DNA from: Hyella patelloides LEGE 07179
Lineage (GTDB): Bacteria > Cyanobacteriota > Cyanobacteriia > Cyanobacteriales > Xenococcaceae
Direction: 5' to 3'
Assembly (NCBI RefSeq): GCF_900659865.1
Contig: NZ_LR213820.1
Location: 1-32,456 of the forward strand
DNA length: 32,456 bases
Each line of letters begins with the position of its first letter. Positions within the stretch are counted from its first letter, which is position 1. Both the position numbers and the translations under genes were made by a program. Shown piece by piece: positions 1-8,514 of this stretch. The notes under the pieces were generated by a model that was given only the letters and a program-made list of their open reading frames with translations, did not search any database and was not told the DNA's origin.

Positions 1-94
1 ATTGGCGCTCGCTTCAAATGTTTGAGAATCTGTAATTCTACATCCATTGCCCTCTCTACCTCACAGCTTCTAAATATTTCTTCTATTGTAGTTC

Positions 95-435
95 AAATTT
101 CGGAAAGTGACAGAAGAGGGATATAGCGTTACGGATTTAGCTTAGGACATTCTGCTTGAGAGTGTAAATTCATTCCTGTCTTGGTCAGCGTTCCCTTGCG
201 CGACGGCTTCGCTAGTCCTTTAGGGCCTGACGGCGACGCGGGGTCTGACCGCCATCCTTTATGCGCGACGCGCGATGCCCTAAAGGACTTCCTTCGGTCG
301 CGCGATGCAGAGCGAGTCCTAAGGCGGAAGCGGTATCCGTGATAGGCATCCTTTATCCTTACGAGCAGATAGCTAAACTTTGTCCTAATCTAACTTTGTA
401 CGGCTATATATCCCTTTTATGTCACTCTCCAAATT
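95..435. mobile_element. Candidate MITE (about 340 bp) with long imperfect terminal inverted repeats
   Basis: About 60 bp at 95-155 reappears as an imperfect inverted copy at about 368-435. Shared blocks include AGTGACA, AGGGATATA and TTAGGACA, and I estimate about 70 percent identity by eye. Between the arms lies GC-rich palindromic sequence with dispersed repeat modules. There is no transposase. This organisation fits a non-autonomous element whose interior has picked up, or consists of, repeat modules. I could not define the exact ends or a target duplication. Confidence 0.4.
278..304. repeat. Dispersed GC-rich module, copy 1
   Basis: CCCTAAAGGACTTCCTTCGG plus GTCGCGCG. It recurs exactly at 22353-22379, with variants at 30595-30622 and 15726-15752 and inverted pieces at 209-231 and about 31030-31046. 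Confidence 0.8.
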
Positions 436-546
436 CAAGTAATAACGAATAAAACAAACTCCTCTTGCCAAAAATAATTTCAAGGGATATACCTAGTTTC
501 TAATTCTTGATTACTAATTAACTCTGCATCTATCAAATTCCCACTA

Positions 547-2052
547 TCAGCCACCAATACCTAAACTACCCGCCAAACTAGGACTTAAAGGAATCAAAGT
601 AGCCAACATTAAAAATAATGCCAGTAAACCCCAAGCAGCCCTGGTATCATCAGGTTCAGTAAGTTCATTGAGAACAGGGCGTTCTAAATCTCTTTGCAAA
701 AATAAAATTAAGATTGCCCAATACAAGGGAATCGGATTACCAGGATTAGCTAAAGTAATAATTCCCAGAACTATCAGAGTAGCAACCGTAGTGCGTCGAG
801 CGATTTTTCTACCATAAATGGCATGAACTACTCTTCCTCCATCTAATTTACCCGCAGGAAGCATATTCAAAGCAGTAATCACCAAGCCTAACCAGCCCAC
901 AATTACCAAGGGATGAACATCAACAATGGTTTCTTGTAAAGTAGAACCAAAAATTACTCTGGCTAAGCTACCAACTAAGATGGATGCTTGAAAAAATTCT
1001 GTAGGTAACTGAAAAATGCTACCAGGATGAGATATTACCATTCCCACAATCAGTAATGCCAGAGAGATTAATCCTCCCAACGCAGGTCCTGCTAGAGAAA
1101 TATCACATAGAGCAGTACGATTAGGTAATAAAGACTCAAAGCGAGTAATTGCCCCAAAAGAGCCTATTTGCCAAGTAGGGAGGAAAAAAGGCACACTTAT
1201 ACGAACATTATTGCGTTGTGCAACTACCCAGTGACCGACTTCATGAGCAATTAAAACCGCCCATAATCCCAAACTAAGGGGTATTGCTTCTTGGTAACGT
1301 CCCCAGTTACTAAAAAGATCGAAGCCTAACAACAAGCCTGATGCTTCTAAGCTAGTGACAATAGTAGAAACAGCCAATACCAAAGCTAAGTTTTTTTGGG
1401 CCAGAGTAGCCGGTTGAGGATCATTTTTACTAGGAAGGATCACCACTACGGGCTTTTCTTCAGGGCTTTCTACTAAAAACAAACGATACTTTTCTCCTAA
1501 TTCCACTTTTAGTTTTTCAGACATCTTGGCGTGAGCGGTTTCTGGTTCACCACGAAGATTTCCTTTGAAAATTGCCCCTTCTTGATAAGAAATGGTTTCT
1601 ACGGCAAAAAAGCTATCAATACCAAAGATACTTTTAATTTTGGCTAAGTCTTCGTCAGGAATCGGTGTTACTTCTACGGATGCTGTTTGTTCATTACCAA
1701 TATCTGCTTTGATATTGGGCTGATTTTCTCCTTGAGCTTCGGCTTTTAGGCGTTCGGCTGCTTTTTGCTGGATGATAATATCTTGTCCTGCTTCTCTTAA
1801 TTGTCTGCCTATCCAGATATACACGCCGACAGAAATTAAGAGTAACGCCAAAATTCCTACTAAATTAAGATATATCCCTAGGGCAAACAAAGCAAAAAAG
1901 ACTAGCCAGGGAGCCATTAGCACTACAGACTGCAACCAAGCCAAAATTCCTAACTTACCGTAGGCTTTTGAACGGTTATAACTCCAAGTGAGGATGGCAA
2001 AGGCAGCTAAAACAATAAGAAATATAGCAGTAGATTCCGATCCAGTGAACAT
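547..2052 (-). CDS. Site-2 metalloprotease, M50 family, EGY1-like
   Basis: This is a predicted intramembrane zinc protease of 501 residues. The zinc-binding HEVGH motif lies at residues 270-274 and the second conserved motif, NMLPAGKLDGGR, at 396-407 (Asp404 the expected third ligand). Hydrophobic segments occur at about 8-25, 40-80, 220-245, 258-280, 320-345, 380-400, 415-450 and 475-495. A GNLRG motif at 164-168, in the soluble part before the core, is the hallmark of the plant chloroplast EGY1 group and its cyanobacterial relatives. The ATG start gives an N-terminal membrane segment. It is divergent from the transglycosylase gene and stands alone. Substrates are unknown; relatives cleave membrane-bound regulators or act in thylakoid biogenesis. 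Family assignment is firm; the role is inferred. Confidence 0.93.
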   Translation of the reverse strand: MFTGSESTAIFLIVLAAFAILTWSYNRSKAYGKLGILAWLQSVVLMAPWLVFFALFALGIYLNLVGILALLLISVGVYIWIGRQLREAGQDIIIQQKAAERLKAEAQGENQPNIKADIGNEQTASVEVTPIPDEDLAKIKSIFGIDSFFAVETISYQEGAIFKGNLRGEPETAHAKMSEKLKVELGEKYRLFLVESPEEKPVVVILPSKNDPQPATLAQKNLALVLAVSTIVTSLEASGLLLGFDLFSNWGRYQEAIPLSLGLWAVLIAHEVGHWVVAQRNNVRISVPFFLPTWQIGSFGAITRFESLLPNRTALCDISLAGPALGGLISLALLIVGMVISHPGSIFQLPTEFFQASILVGSLARVIFGSTLQETIVDVHPLVIVGWLGLVITALNMLPAGKLDGGRVVHAIYGRKIARRTTVATLIVLGIITLANPGNPIPLYWAILILFLQRDLERPVLNELTEPDDTRAAWGLLALFLMLATLIPLSPSLAGSLGIGG

Positions 2053-2308
2053 TAGGCGATTAACTAAGGATTTTTGGTTGATTGTTGTACTGTTGATTGT
2101 GACACAATTCTCTGACCTGAAGAAACTTAGTTTTAATGATTGGGAGAGTTGGGAAAGTTGAGGGAGTAGAAAAGCTCAAGCGTCTAGCTATTAACTAATA
2201 CTTCACCTTTTGTCTTTGTTTCTTAATTTAAGTACAAACTGTTAAAAAAAAGTTAAATTAGGGAATAATACCAGTAGTATCAAGCTCCCATAAGACAAAC
2301 AATTAGCT

Positions 2309-4375
2309 ATGCAGAAATTTTTTAGTAGTAAAACTTCCTTAGCCGTTGGCATTGGGTTAGCCTCTTCTGTAATCATTGGTTCTATTGGTTCGGCATTACA
2401 CTTTAGAGATCGAAGCGATCTTTCTTCTTCATCGGTTGCTGTTGCTTCTAATGGCTCTTTAGAAAATGGACGAAAAATTCTGGCTTCTGCATCTGATTTA
2501 ATTGAGCAAAATCAGGGAACACAAGCTTTACAACAGCTAAAAAATTTAGAAAAAAATTATCCTCTGCTTGCTCCTTATATTTTGTTAAAACAGGGTAAGG
2601 CGCACAATGTCACCCTAGAAAAAGCCAAAGCTCAAGCAGTATGGCAAAGACTAATTCAAGAGTATCCCGATTCCCCTGCTGTGGCAGAAGCACTATACTT
2701 ATGGGGACAAGAAAACCCTGTTTATTGGGAACAAGCAATTAAGCAATTTCCCCAGCATCCCCGCACTCATCAGATAATTAGAGAATTATTAGCAAAGAAT
2801 CCCAATCAGCCGAAATTAATGACTATTTTGGTTAAATACGACCCCGATGATCGCAGAAATCCGCAAATAAGCGATCGCCTTGTGGCAGAATATAGCAGTC
2901 AGCTAACTCCAGAGGATTGGGCAGCAATTGGTAATATCTATTGGTTAAAGTGGGACTATGGTAAAGCAGGAAAAGCTTATGCTAAAGCACCCCGTACACC
3001 TCGTAATCTTTATCGTGCAGCTAGGGGATATCATTTAGGTAACAGCAAGCAAACTGCCAAAAATTATTATCTTCAGCTAATTAATAACTATCCCAACGCA
3101 TCAGAAACAGGTTTAGGTTTACGTCGTTTAGCTAGTATCGTTAAGAAAACCGAAGCGATTAAATATTTAGATATAGCGATCGCAAATTACCCTGAATCAG
3201 CAGCCGAAGCACTACTGGAAAAAGCCACAATACTCGATGCTTTAAACAGCCCCGTTTCGGCAAAGCAAGCTAGAGAATTAGTTTTAACGCAACACAAAAC
3301 TTCCGATGCAGCAGCCGAATATCGCTGGAAGATTGCTAGTAAAAAAGCCAAACAAGGTGATTTAGTAACCGCTTGGCAATGGGCGCAACCAATTGCAGTC
3401 CACAACCCAGATCATAGTTTTGCCCCCAAAGCTTCCTTTTGGATTGGTAAATGGGCACAAAAGTTAGGGCGTAGTGAAGATGCAACAACAGCTTTTCAAA
3501 CTACCTTAACTGCTTTTCCTCGTTCTTATTATGCTTGGCGATCTGCGGTAGCGTTAGGTTGGGATGTCGGTGACTTTAGCACAGTTCGTAATTTACAGCC
3601 TCAAGTTGTCCCCTCAACTCAGTTTGTCCCTCCTGGAGGTTCTGATATTTTCCAAGAATTGTATCAAGCAGATTTAACGGAAGAAGCTTGGGGACAGTTT
3701 CAAATGGAAATTAGTGGTAAAGAGGAATTAGATGTTTCAGAAGAGTTTACCCAAGGTTTAATGAGGCTACATCGCGGAAAAAATCTTAGAGGAATCAATC
3801 AGATTTGGTTTTTGAGCGACAGAAATCATCCTGAAGATCGACAGCAATGGCAAGCTTTAAAACAAACCCCTCAATACTGGCAGTCTTTATATCCTTTTCC
3901 TTATTCTGATAGCATTCTCAAATGGTCACAAGATCGCAATCTCAATCCGTTATTAGTAACTTCTCTAATTCGTCAAGAATCACGCTTTGAACCTGAGATA
4001 GAATCCTCTGCGGGTGCTTTAGGTTTAATGCAGGTTATGCCAGCCACAGGTAAAAGTGTCGCCCAACAACTAGGCTTACAAAGTTACTCTTTAATTAACC
4101 CCGAAGATAGTATTAAAATAGGCACTTTTTATCTCGATTATACCCACAAAAAATATAGCAATAACTCTATGTTAGCGGTAGCTAGTTACAACGCAGGACC
4201 TCATAAAGTAGCCCAGTGGGTAAATCGATATGGCTTAAAAGATGCTGATGAATTTGTGGAAAAAATTCCTTATCGGGAAACAAAAGGCTACGTTGAATCA
4301 GTGTTTGAAAATTACTGGAATTATATGCTGGTTTACAATCCTGAAATAAGCAAAATGTTGAAAAATATCCAGTAA
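2309..4375 (+). CDS. Soluble lytic murein transglycosylase with TPR-like N-terminal region
   Basis: The product is a periplasmic peptidoglycan-cleaving enzyme of 688 residues that would cut the MurNAc-GlcNAc bond to give 1,6-anhydro ends. An N-terminal hydrophobic stretch (about residues 9-30) is a signal peptide or anchor. Residues about 45-440 are an alpha-helical, TPR/superhelical region like the U/L domains of Slt70. The C-terminal SLT domain (about 530-670) shows the catalytic Glu557 in SLIRQESRFEP, followed by the SSAGALGLMQVMPAT signature and a later ASYNAGPHKV block. Length and order fit the cyanobacterial Slt70-like family. It is transcribed away from the protease gene across a 256-bp divergent spacer. 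The next sequence downstream is a hairpin and then an insertion-sequence remnant. Confidence 0.93.
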   Translation: MQKFFSSKTSLAVGIGLASSVIIGSIGSALHFRDRSDLSSSSVAVASNGSLENGRKILASASDLIEQNQGTQALQQLKNLEKNYPLLAPYILLKQGKAHNVTLEKAKAQAVWQRLIQEYPDSPAVAEALYLWGQENPVYWEQAIKQFPQHPRTHQIIRELLAKNPNQPKLMTILVKYDPDDRRNPQISDRLVAEYSSQLTPEDWAAIGNIYWLKWDYGKAGKAYAKAPRTPRNLYRAARGYHLGNSKQTAKNYYLQLINNYPNASETGLGLRRLASIVKKTEAIKYLDIAIANYPESAAEALLEKATILDALNSPVSAKQARELVLTQHKTSDAAAEYRWKIASKKAKQGDLVTAWQWAQPIAVHNPDHSFAPKASFWIGKWAQKLGRSEDATTAFQTTLTAFPRSYYAWRSAVALGWDVGDFSTVRNLQPQVVPSTQFVPPGGSDIFQELYQADLTEEAWGQFQMEISGKEELDVSEEFTQGLMRLHRGKNLRGINQIWFLSDRNHPEDRQQWQALKQTPQYWQSLYPFPYSDSILKWSQDRNLNPLLVTSLIRQESRFEPEIESSAGALGLMQVMPATGKSVAQQLGLQSYSLINPEDSIKIGTFYLDYTHKKYSNNSMLAVASYNAGPHKVAQWVNRYGLKDADEFVEKIPYRETKGYVESVFENYWNYMLVYNPEISKMLKNIQ

Positions 4376-4445
4376 ATTAGTTGCTAATACAGATCGAGAT
4401 TAATTTTTACTGTATGGCTCGCTATACTTAAATATGACTCCAAAA

Positions 4446-4484
4446 GGAAGAGAATTTCTTGATGAATTAAATCAATTCTCTTCC
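4446..4484 (+). terminator. Hairpin downstream of the transglycosylase gene
   Basis: The arms GGAAGAGAATT (4446-4456) and AATTCTCTTCC (4474-4484) pair perfectly over 11 bp around a 17-nt loop, about 70 bp after the stop codon. There is no good T-run after the right arm, so it may be a mRNA 3'-end stabiliser rather than an intrinsic terminator. Confidence 0.4.
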
Positions 4485-4631
4485 TTGTAGCACAAGTAAT
4501 TATTTGTTGTTAACGTCAGTTCGGGTTAAGGCTATTTTGCTACTCATTCTAGGAAAGAATAGGAGTTACAGCCAATGAGAAAATAGGGGTTTTCGCTTAT
4601 CAAGTGTGAGCGAGAAGACCCCCTCATGATA

Positions 4632-5447
4632 GTAGGGCTGTTTCATTCTCGAACCAAGAAATGCGATCGTGAATAAAACAAGCATCAAACCAAATTAATG
4701 GCAAAAAGAAAGCAACAATGGTAAATTATTGCTCATATAGTCTAACGCCTCGGTCAACGAATCAAAACCGTGAACTCTTAATAGGCTAAGAACCCAGCTT
4801 TTTATCAAAGAAATATTGGTTGATGCTTTCCCCTTGAGTACTGGACTAGTATCTTCTTGGGTTACAACATCCTTAACCCAATGCCAACGATTCTCGATAC
4901 CCCAATGTCGGCGAATACCTTGAGGAATAAGTGAAGAAGTTGGCGGTAAAGAACTAATGTAATAAGTCGCCGAATCCGATTCGTAATCGTGATTACCTCT
5001 TGTTCCCGAACGAAAAATTTTAATAACGCTATGGACTCCTACCCATTGAGAATCAAGACTAGGTGGAGGAGAAAATACTTCTACAGTTCGATGTGTAAAA
5101 GGTCTGAGCTACTGCCTCATAGTCTAAGCTCATCATCACTCTTCTGATGGTCGAGTAAGATTACACTCTCGCTTGTGGAATTTTCAAAGTGTCAATTAAC
5201 TGGCGACGATGCCGTTCGACGAATCGACCTAAACCTCGGTATCCCCAGTAACCGCTCATGATTCCTAAAATCATAATTAGCAAAATCAGCCATAATGGAT
5301 GTCTTCTACCGCTAGAATCGCGTTCATCAGGGATTTGTTTGAAATAGTCAATTAAGCTTTTATCTAAGTTTATTGAAGTCATTGCACGGTCAAATTAAGC
5401 TTTTACTTTAATTTACCTGACTTTAATTAAGAATGAAACAGCCCTAC
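4632..5447 (-). mobile_element. Degenerate ISAs1-type insertion sequence with intact 18-bp ends
   Basis: The element is bounded by a perfect 18-bp inverted repeat, GTAGGGCTGTTTCATTCT at 4632-4649 and its reverse complement at 5430-5447. Inside lies a broken transposase gene on the minus strand. At about 816 bp it is too short for an intact ISAs1 element, which needs a transposase of roughly 370-400 residues. No clean target duplication is visible. The flanks CCTCATGATAG and CGTGTTGATAG match at 8 of 11 positions if the repeat is taken to begin at TAGGGCTG, which could be a decayed duplication. With intact ends and no working enzyme it could be moved only by a related transposase elsewhere. 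Confidence 0.8.
4695..5382 (-). pseudogene. ISAs1-family transposase pseudogene (internal deletion, stop codon, frame change)
   Basis: From 5382 the first 73 codons encode the transposase-associated N-terminal domain, with PDERDSSGRRHPLWLILLI typical of ISAs1/H-repeat transposases. The frame hits TAA at 5161-5163, yet continues beyond it as SYSTIRRVMMSLDYEAVAQ. Immediately after this (about 5100) the reading frame changes and the sequence jumps to the C-terminal part of the enzyme, including RRHWGIENRWHWVKDVV, ending at 4695. Roughly 150 residues of the DDE catalytic core are missing, as judged from family length. The gene is therefore dead through at least three lesions: a nonsense codon, a core deletion and a frame change at the junction. 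Confidence 0.85.
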
Positions 5448-5455
5448 GTGTTGAT

Positions 5456-5482
5456 AGGTGGTTAATTTCCACCTTTTTTTTT
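5456..5482 (+). terminator. Intrinsic terminator just right of the insertion sequence
   Basis: A 6-bp stem, AGGTGG (5456-5461) with CCACCT (5469-5474), has a 7-nt loop and is followed by nine T residues (5474-5482), the classic plus-strand intrinsic terminator form. The only plus-strand gene upstream is the transglycosylase at 2309-4375. The insertion sequence may therefore have landed between that gene and its original terminator. The T-run also overlaps the stop codon of the minus-strand remnant at 5481-5741. Confidence 0.65.
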
Positions 5483-5741
5483 AAGATCTTTTCTTAGTAA
5501 AGATAACGCTAATTAATCCTCTGATAAAACCAAAGAAAGATGTAGATAGAATAAATGCTGTTAACATCAAACCAATAGTTGTAAATCCATCACCCAAATT
5601 ATATATTTTAGGGTATTGTTCATAAGATTTATCTCTATAATTTTTTACAATAGTAGTGGTAAGAATAACAAGTATAACTCCTAGACAACTTCCATAGCCA
5701 AATACTGAGATGAAATATTCACAACCTTTATATTTTGCTTT
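5481..5741 (-). pseudogene. Remnant of a small two-helix membrane protein
   Basis: The minus strand is open from a stop at 5742-5744 to TAA at 5481-5483, giving 86 codons. The text resembles a real protein: a hydrophobic segment in SVFGYGSCLGVILVILTT, a polar KNYRDKSYEQYPKIYNLGDG loop, a second hydrophobic segment (TTIGLMLTAFILSTSFFGF) and a basic tail ending KKRS. There is no ATG, GTG or TTG near the beginning, so the 5' end appears lost or frameshifted. I recognise no family. It could alternatively be a gene with an unusual start. Confidence 0.4.
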
Positions 5742-5744
5742 TTA

Positions 5745-5897
5745 CTCTGATCTAATTAAATAGAATAAATATTAAATATAATGCAGTAATTATCTAGAGC
5801 GATTAATATTAAATAAGAGATTTTTTTCATTTAAACATAAATTACTTTTGCAACATAACAATTGTCAATATATTACCTGTAATTAGCACTATATCTC
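5745..5897. other. AT-rich spacer upstream of rtcB
   Basis: This spacer is very AT-rich with poly-A and poly-T tracts. I see no gene, no clear promoter pair and no Shine-Dalgarno sequence near the rtcB ATG. It presumably contains the rtcB promoter. Confidence 0.4.
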
Positions 5898-8045
5898 ATG
5901 CCTTACGAACACCTAGATTTATCAACGCCTAAACCTGTATTATCCTGGGCAAACCACGAACTAGACAGTAGAGAAACTCAGATGGCACAAAATGTCGCAT
6001 CTCTACCCTTTGTATTTAAACACGTTGCTTTAATGCCTGATGTTCACTTAGGAAAAGGTGCGTTAGTTGGTTCAGTTATTGCGACTAAAGATGCAGTTAT
6101 TCCTGCTGCTGTGGGTGTCGATATTGGTTGTTTCACAGGAGATACATTGATTCCTGTTGCAGATGGTGTTAATTATTCTCTTCAAGAATTAGCAGAAAAA
6201 GGAGCATCAGTAAATGTTTATTCTTGTACCAGTAGTGGAAAAATTGTAGTTACTCAGGCTATTTCGCGTTTGACCAGACGCCATGCTTCTTTAGTTAAAA
6301 TAGTCTTGGATAACGGAGAAGAAATTAAGTGTACTCCTGACCATCAATTTATGTTGAGAAACGGTACTTATCAAGAAGCAAGCAATCTTAAAATTGGAGC
6401 TTCTTTGATGCCATTTTATTCTAAAACAGACAAAGATGGTTACACTTTAATTCAACAAAATTATTCTGGCAGATGGCAAAAAGCGCACTGGGTAGTAGTA
6501 CGCTCTGGATTGTTAGGAGAAATTCCTAAATTTGTCGGACAAAGAACAATAATTCATCACAAAAATTTTAATCAGTCGGATAATCATCCTAATAATTTAG
6601 AATTTATGGGTCATAAAGATCATTCTGCTTATCATCGTTCTTTAGTAGAAAGAAATAGTCATTGGCAATCTCCAGAATTTGAAACTACTAGAAAGAAAGC
6701 TTTAGCAGCAAAAGCAAAAACTCAAGAAGGCTATGAATTTTATGCCCAAAGAGGAACTAAAAATATTCTCAAATATATGAAAGATAATCCTCAGCATTTT
6801 CTCAAAGCTGTTGCGGATAATGGTGTAAGAGGAAAAGAATATTTAGTCAAGTATAATCAAAGTCCTCAAGGTAGAAAAAAAAGTAAAGAAATAGCTAATC
6901 GTTTGTATACTTGTGATACTTGTGGAGAACAAATCAAAAGCCCTATAGGACTTCATAATCATCGTAAATATGAACATGGTTATAACCATAAAGTTATTGC
7001 GGTGATACCTCTAGAAGAAACAGAAAATGTTTATTGTTTAAGTGTTCCTGAATATAATAACTTTGCCTTAAGTGCAGGAGTATTTGTACATAACTGCGGA
7101 ATGGCTGCGGTAAAAATGCCGTTTCAACAAAATCAATTAGAAGGAAAACTGAAAAAAATTAGACGCGATATTGAAGCTGCTATTCCCGTAGGCTTTAATG
7201 ATAATAAAAATATTGAGAAAGCTGTTACTAATTGGCAAGGTTGGAGAGACTTTAAAGAATTACATTCAGGAGTACAAAGACTAGAAAATAAGGCACTTAA
7301 ACAAATGGGTTCTCTTGGTGGAGGAAATCACTTTATCGAATTGTGTCTTGATACTGATGGTCAAGTATGGTTAATGTTACACTCTGGCTCACGTCATATT
7401 GGTAATCAATTAGCACAATGTCATATTGCCACAGGAAAAGAATTAGCAAAACTCGCTGATAATCAGCTTCCCGATTTAGATTTAGCCTATTTTGTCAAAG
7501 GAACATCAGAATTTGCAGCTTATTGGCGAGATTTACAATGGGCGCAAGACTACGCTAGATTTAATCGCGATGTCATGATGGAGCGTTTTAAAACCATTGT
7601 GGAAAAGCATCTCGCAGGAGGGAAACCCACTAAACCTTTATTATCTGTTAATTGTCATCATAATTATGCAGAACAAGAGCATCATTTTGGTGAAGATGTT
7701 TACGTAACTCGTAAAGGTGCAGTTAGAGCCAGAAAAGATGATTATGGGATTATTCCTGGTTCAATGGGAGCAAAATCGTTCATTGTTAAAGGAAAAGGGC
7801 ATCATGATAGTTATTGTAGTTGCTCGCATGGCGCAGGTCGCTTAATGTCTCGTAGTAAAGCAAAAAAATTGTTTACTGTGGATGATGTAGTCAAACAAAC
7901 CCAAGGAATTGAATGTCGTAAAGATAGAGGTGTTATCGATGAAATTCCTGCTGCTTACAAACCTATTGAAGAAGTAATGAATCAACAACAAGATTTAGTA
8001 GAAATTGTGGCTACTCTCAAACAGGTAGTGTGTGTTAAAGGTTAA
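5898..8045 (+). CDS. RtcB RNA 3'-phosphate ligase precursor interrupted by an intein
   Basis: The host protein is RtcB, a GTP- and Mn-dependent ligase joining RNA 2',3'-cyclic-phosphate or 3'-phosphate ends to 5'-OH ends in RNA repair. The precursor has 715 residues; removing the intein (78-399) leaves 393, a normal bacterial RtcB length. Extein motifs include PDVHLGKGALVGSVI (47-61), VGVDIG followed after splicing by CGM, GSLGGGNHFIEL, LMLHSGSRHIG, SVNCHHNYA and SCSHGAGRLMSR, whose His644 of the precursor is the expected guanylated histidine. Cys400, the first residue after the intein, corresponds to the active-site metal-binding Cys (Cys78 of the spliced product), so unspliced protein should be inactive. 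The next gene downstream is convergent and unrelated; no archease or rtcR gene is in the window. Confidence 0.95.
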   Translation: MPYEHLDLSTPKPVLSWANHELDSRETQMAQNVASLPFVFKHVALMPDVHLGKGALVGSVIATKDAVIPAAVGVDIGCFTGDTLIPVADGVNYSLQELAEKGASVNVYSCTSSGKIVVTQAISRLTRRHASLVKIVLDNGEEIKCTPDHQFMLRNGTYQEASNLKIGASLMPFYSKTDKDGYTLIQQNYSGRWQKAHWVVVRSGLLGEIPKFVGQRTIIHHKNFNQSDNHPNNLEFMGHKDHSAYHRSLVERNSHWQSPEFETTRKKALAAKAKTQEGYEFYAQRGTKNILKYMKDNPQHFLKAVADNGVRGKEYLVKYNQSPQGRKKSKEIANRLYTCDTCGEQIKSPIGLHNHRKYEHGYNHKVIAVIPLEETENVYCLSVPEYNNFALSAGVFVHNCGMAAVKMPFQQNQLEGKLKKIRRDIEAAIPVGFNDNKNIEKAVTNWQGWRDFKELHSGVQRLENKALKQMGSLGGGNHFIELCLDTDGQVWLMLHSGSRHIGNQLAQCHIATGKELAKLADNQLPDLDLAYFVKGTSEFAAYWRDLQWAQDYARFNRDVMMERFKTIVEKHLAGGKPTKPLLSVNCHHNYAEQEHHFGEDVYVTRKGAVRARKDDYGIIPGSMGAKSFIVKGKGHHDSYCSCSHGAGRLMSRSKAKKLFTVDDVVKQTQGIECRKDRGVIDEIPAAYKPIEEVMNQQQDLVEIVATLKQVVCVKG
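6129..7094 (+). other. RtcB intein with HNH endonuclease and zinc-finger insert
   Basis: The intein is residues 78-399 of the precursor (322 residues). It has the N-terminal splicing block starting Cys78 (CFTGDTLIPVADG), block B with CTPDH (Thr146, His149), block F around ENVYCLSVPEYNNFAL and block G ending FVHN, followed by Cys400. This is a complete class 1 set: Cys1, penultimate His398, terminal Asn399 and Cys+1. The middle has an HNH-type motif, IIHHKNFNQSDNHPNNLEF, at about 219-242 with His220/His221, Asn232 and His239. A Cys2His2-type finger (Cys339, Cys342, His355, His360) follows and probably contributes to DNA binding. The same DIG/CGM site is known to host inteins in archaeal RtcB such as that of Pyrococcus horikoshii. 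Splicing competence looks intact; endonuclease activity is inferred. Confidence 0.93.
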
Positions 8046-8145
8046 ATATTATCTTCCCGACTTTTAAACAAAGATTGATAAAGTAACCTGTAGGAAGATA
8101 TAGAGATCGCCCTACTCACAAAATAAAAGATCGAGATAAATTTGG

Positions 8146-8514
8146 TTATCGATAATATTTTTTTAGAAGATTGATTCCTGCTTTAATTCCATCAGCAAAC
8201 ATACCAATCGTCCAAGATATTATAAAAGTAATTAAAAAACCAAGAGATTTGCCTGCTGACGAGCCTATTGGACTACTATAATCGAGAGGAATTACGAGAT
8301 AAATAATCCAGCCTAATACAAGCCCTACTAATGAACCCTGTAAGCCCCCTAAAAAACTTTTAGAAATAACCTTTATAAATAGGGAAAATACTTTTTGCTT
8401 ATTTTCGATAAATGTGTAGCTCGATATTGCCAAAATAGTACCGATTATTAAGGAACAGATGACTGTTACCGAAATCCATATTTTGATGATATTTATAATT
8501 AATATTACATTCAT
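8146..8514 (-). CDS. Small integral membrane protein, unknown function
   Basis: Starting at the ATG at 8514 the product has 122 residues with about three hydrophobic segments: residues 3-30, a Gly-rich SFLGGLQGSLVGLVLGWIIY segment and a third near LGFLITFIISWTIGMFADG. It ends in a basic KKYYR tail. The frame extends 14 codons upstream to a TTG at 8556, but the ATG is preferred. The glycine spacing resembles glycine-zipper membrane proteins. I do not recognise a named family. It is convergent with rtcB (about 100 bp between stops) and has no obvious partner; the downstream gloB runs the other way. Confidence 0.6.
   Translation of the reverse strand: MNVILIINIIKIWISVTVICSLIIGTILAISSYTFIENKQKVFSLFIKVISKSFLGGLQGSLVGLVLGWIIYLVIPLDYSSPIGSSAGKSLGFLITFIISWTIGMFADGIKAGINLLKKYYR

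Larger units (their letters stand above)
1..546. other. Gene-free left end with GC-rich repeat patch
   Basis: I see no credible gene here. A short open frame at 261-452 runs through repeat sequence, has no recognisable domain and is rich in Arg/Cys/Pro as expected from GC-rich palindromic DNA, so I reject it. The stretch holds the candidate MITE at 95-435 and copies of the dispersed CCTAAAGGACT module in both orientations (209-231 and 278-304). The nearest gene, the site-2 protease at 547, ends here, so this is its 3' side. Confidence 0.6.

Noticed and set aside
261-452. 63-codon plus-strand open frame
   Set aside because: It runs through GC-rich repeat and MITE arm, has no domain and no convincing start context.
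4585-4624. Imperfect hairpin AGGGGTTTTCGCT with AGCGAG-AAGACCCC
   Set aside because: Mismatched stem and no T-run; next to the insertion-sequence end, so not called as a terminator.
8046-8145. TATCTTCC / GGAAGATA inverted arms after rtcB
   Set aside because: Only 8 bp with a long loop and no T-run; probably chance.
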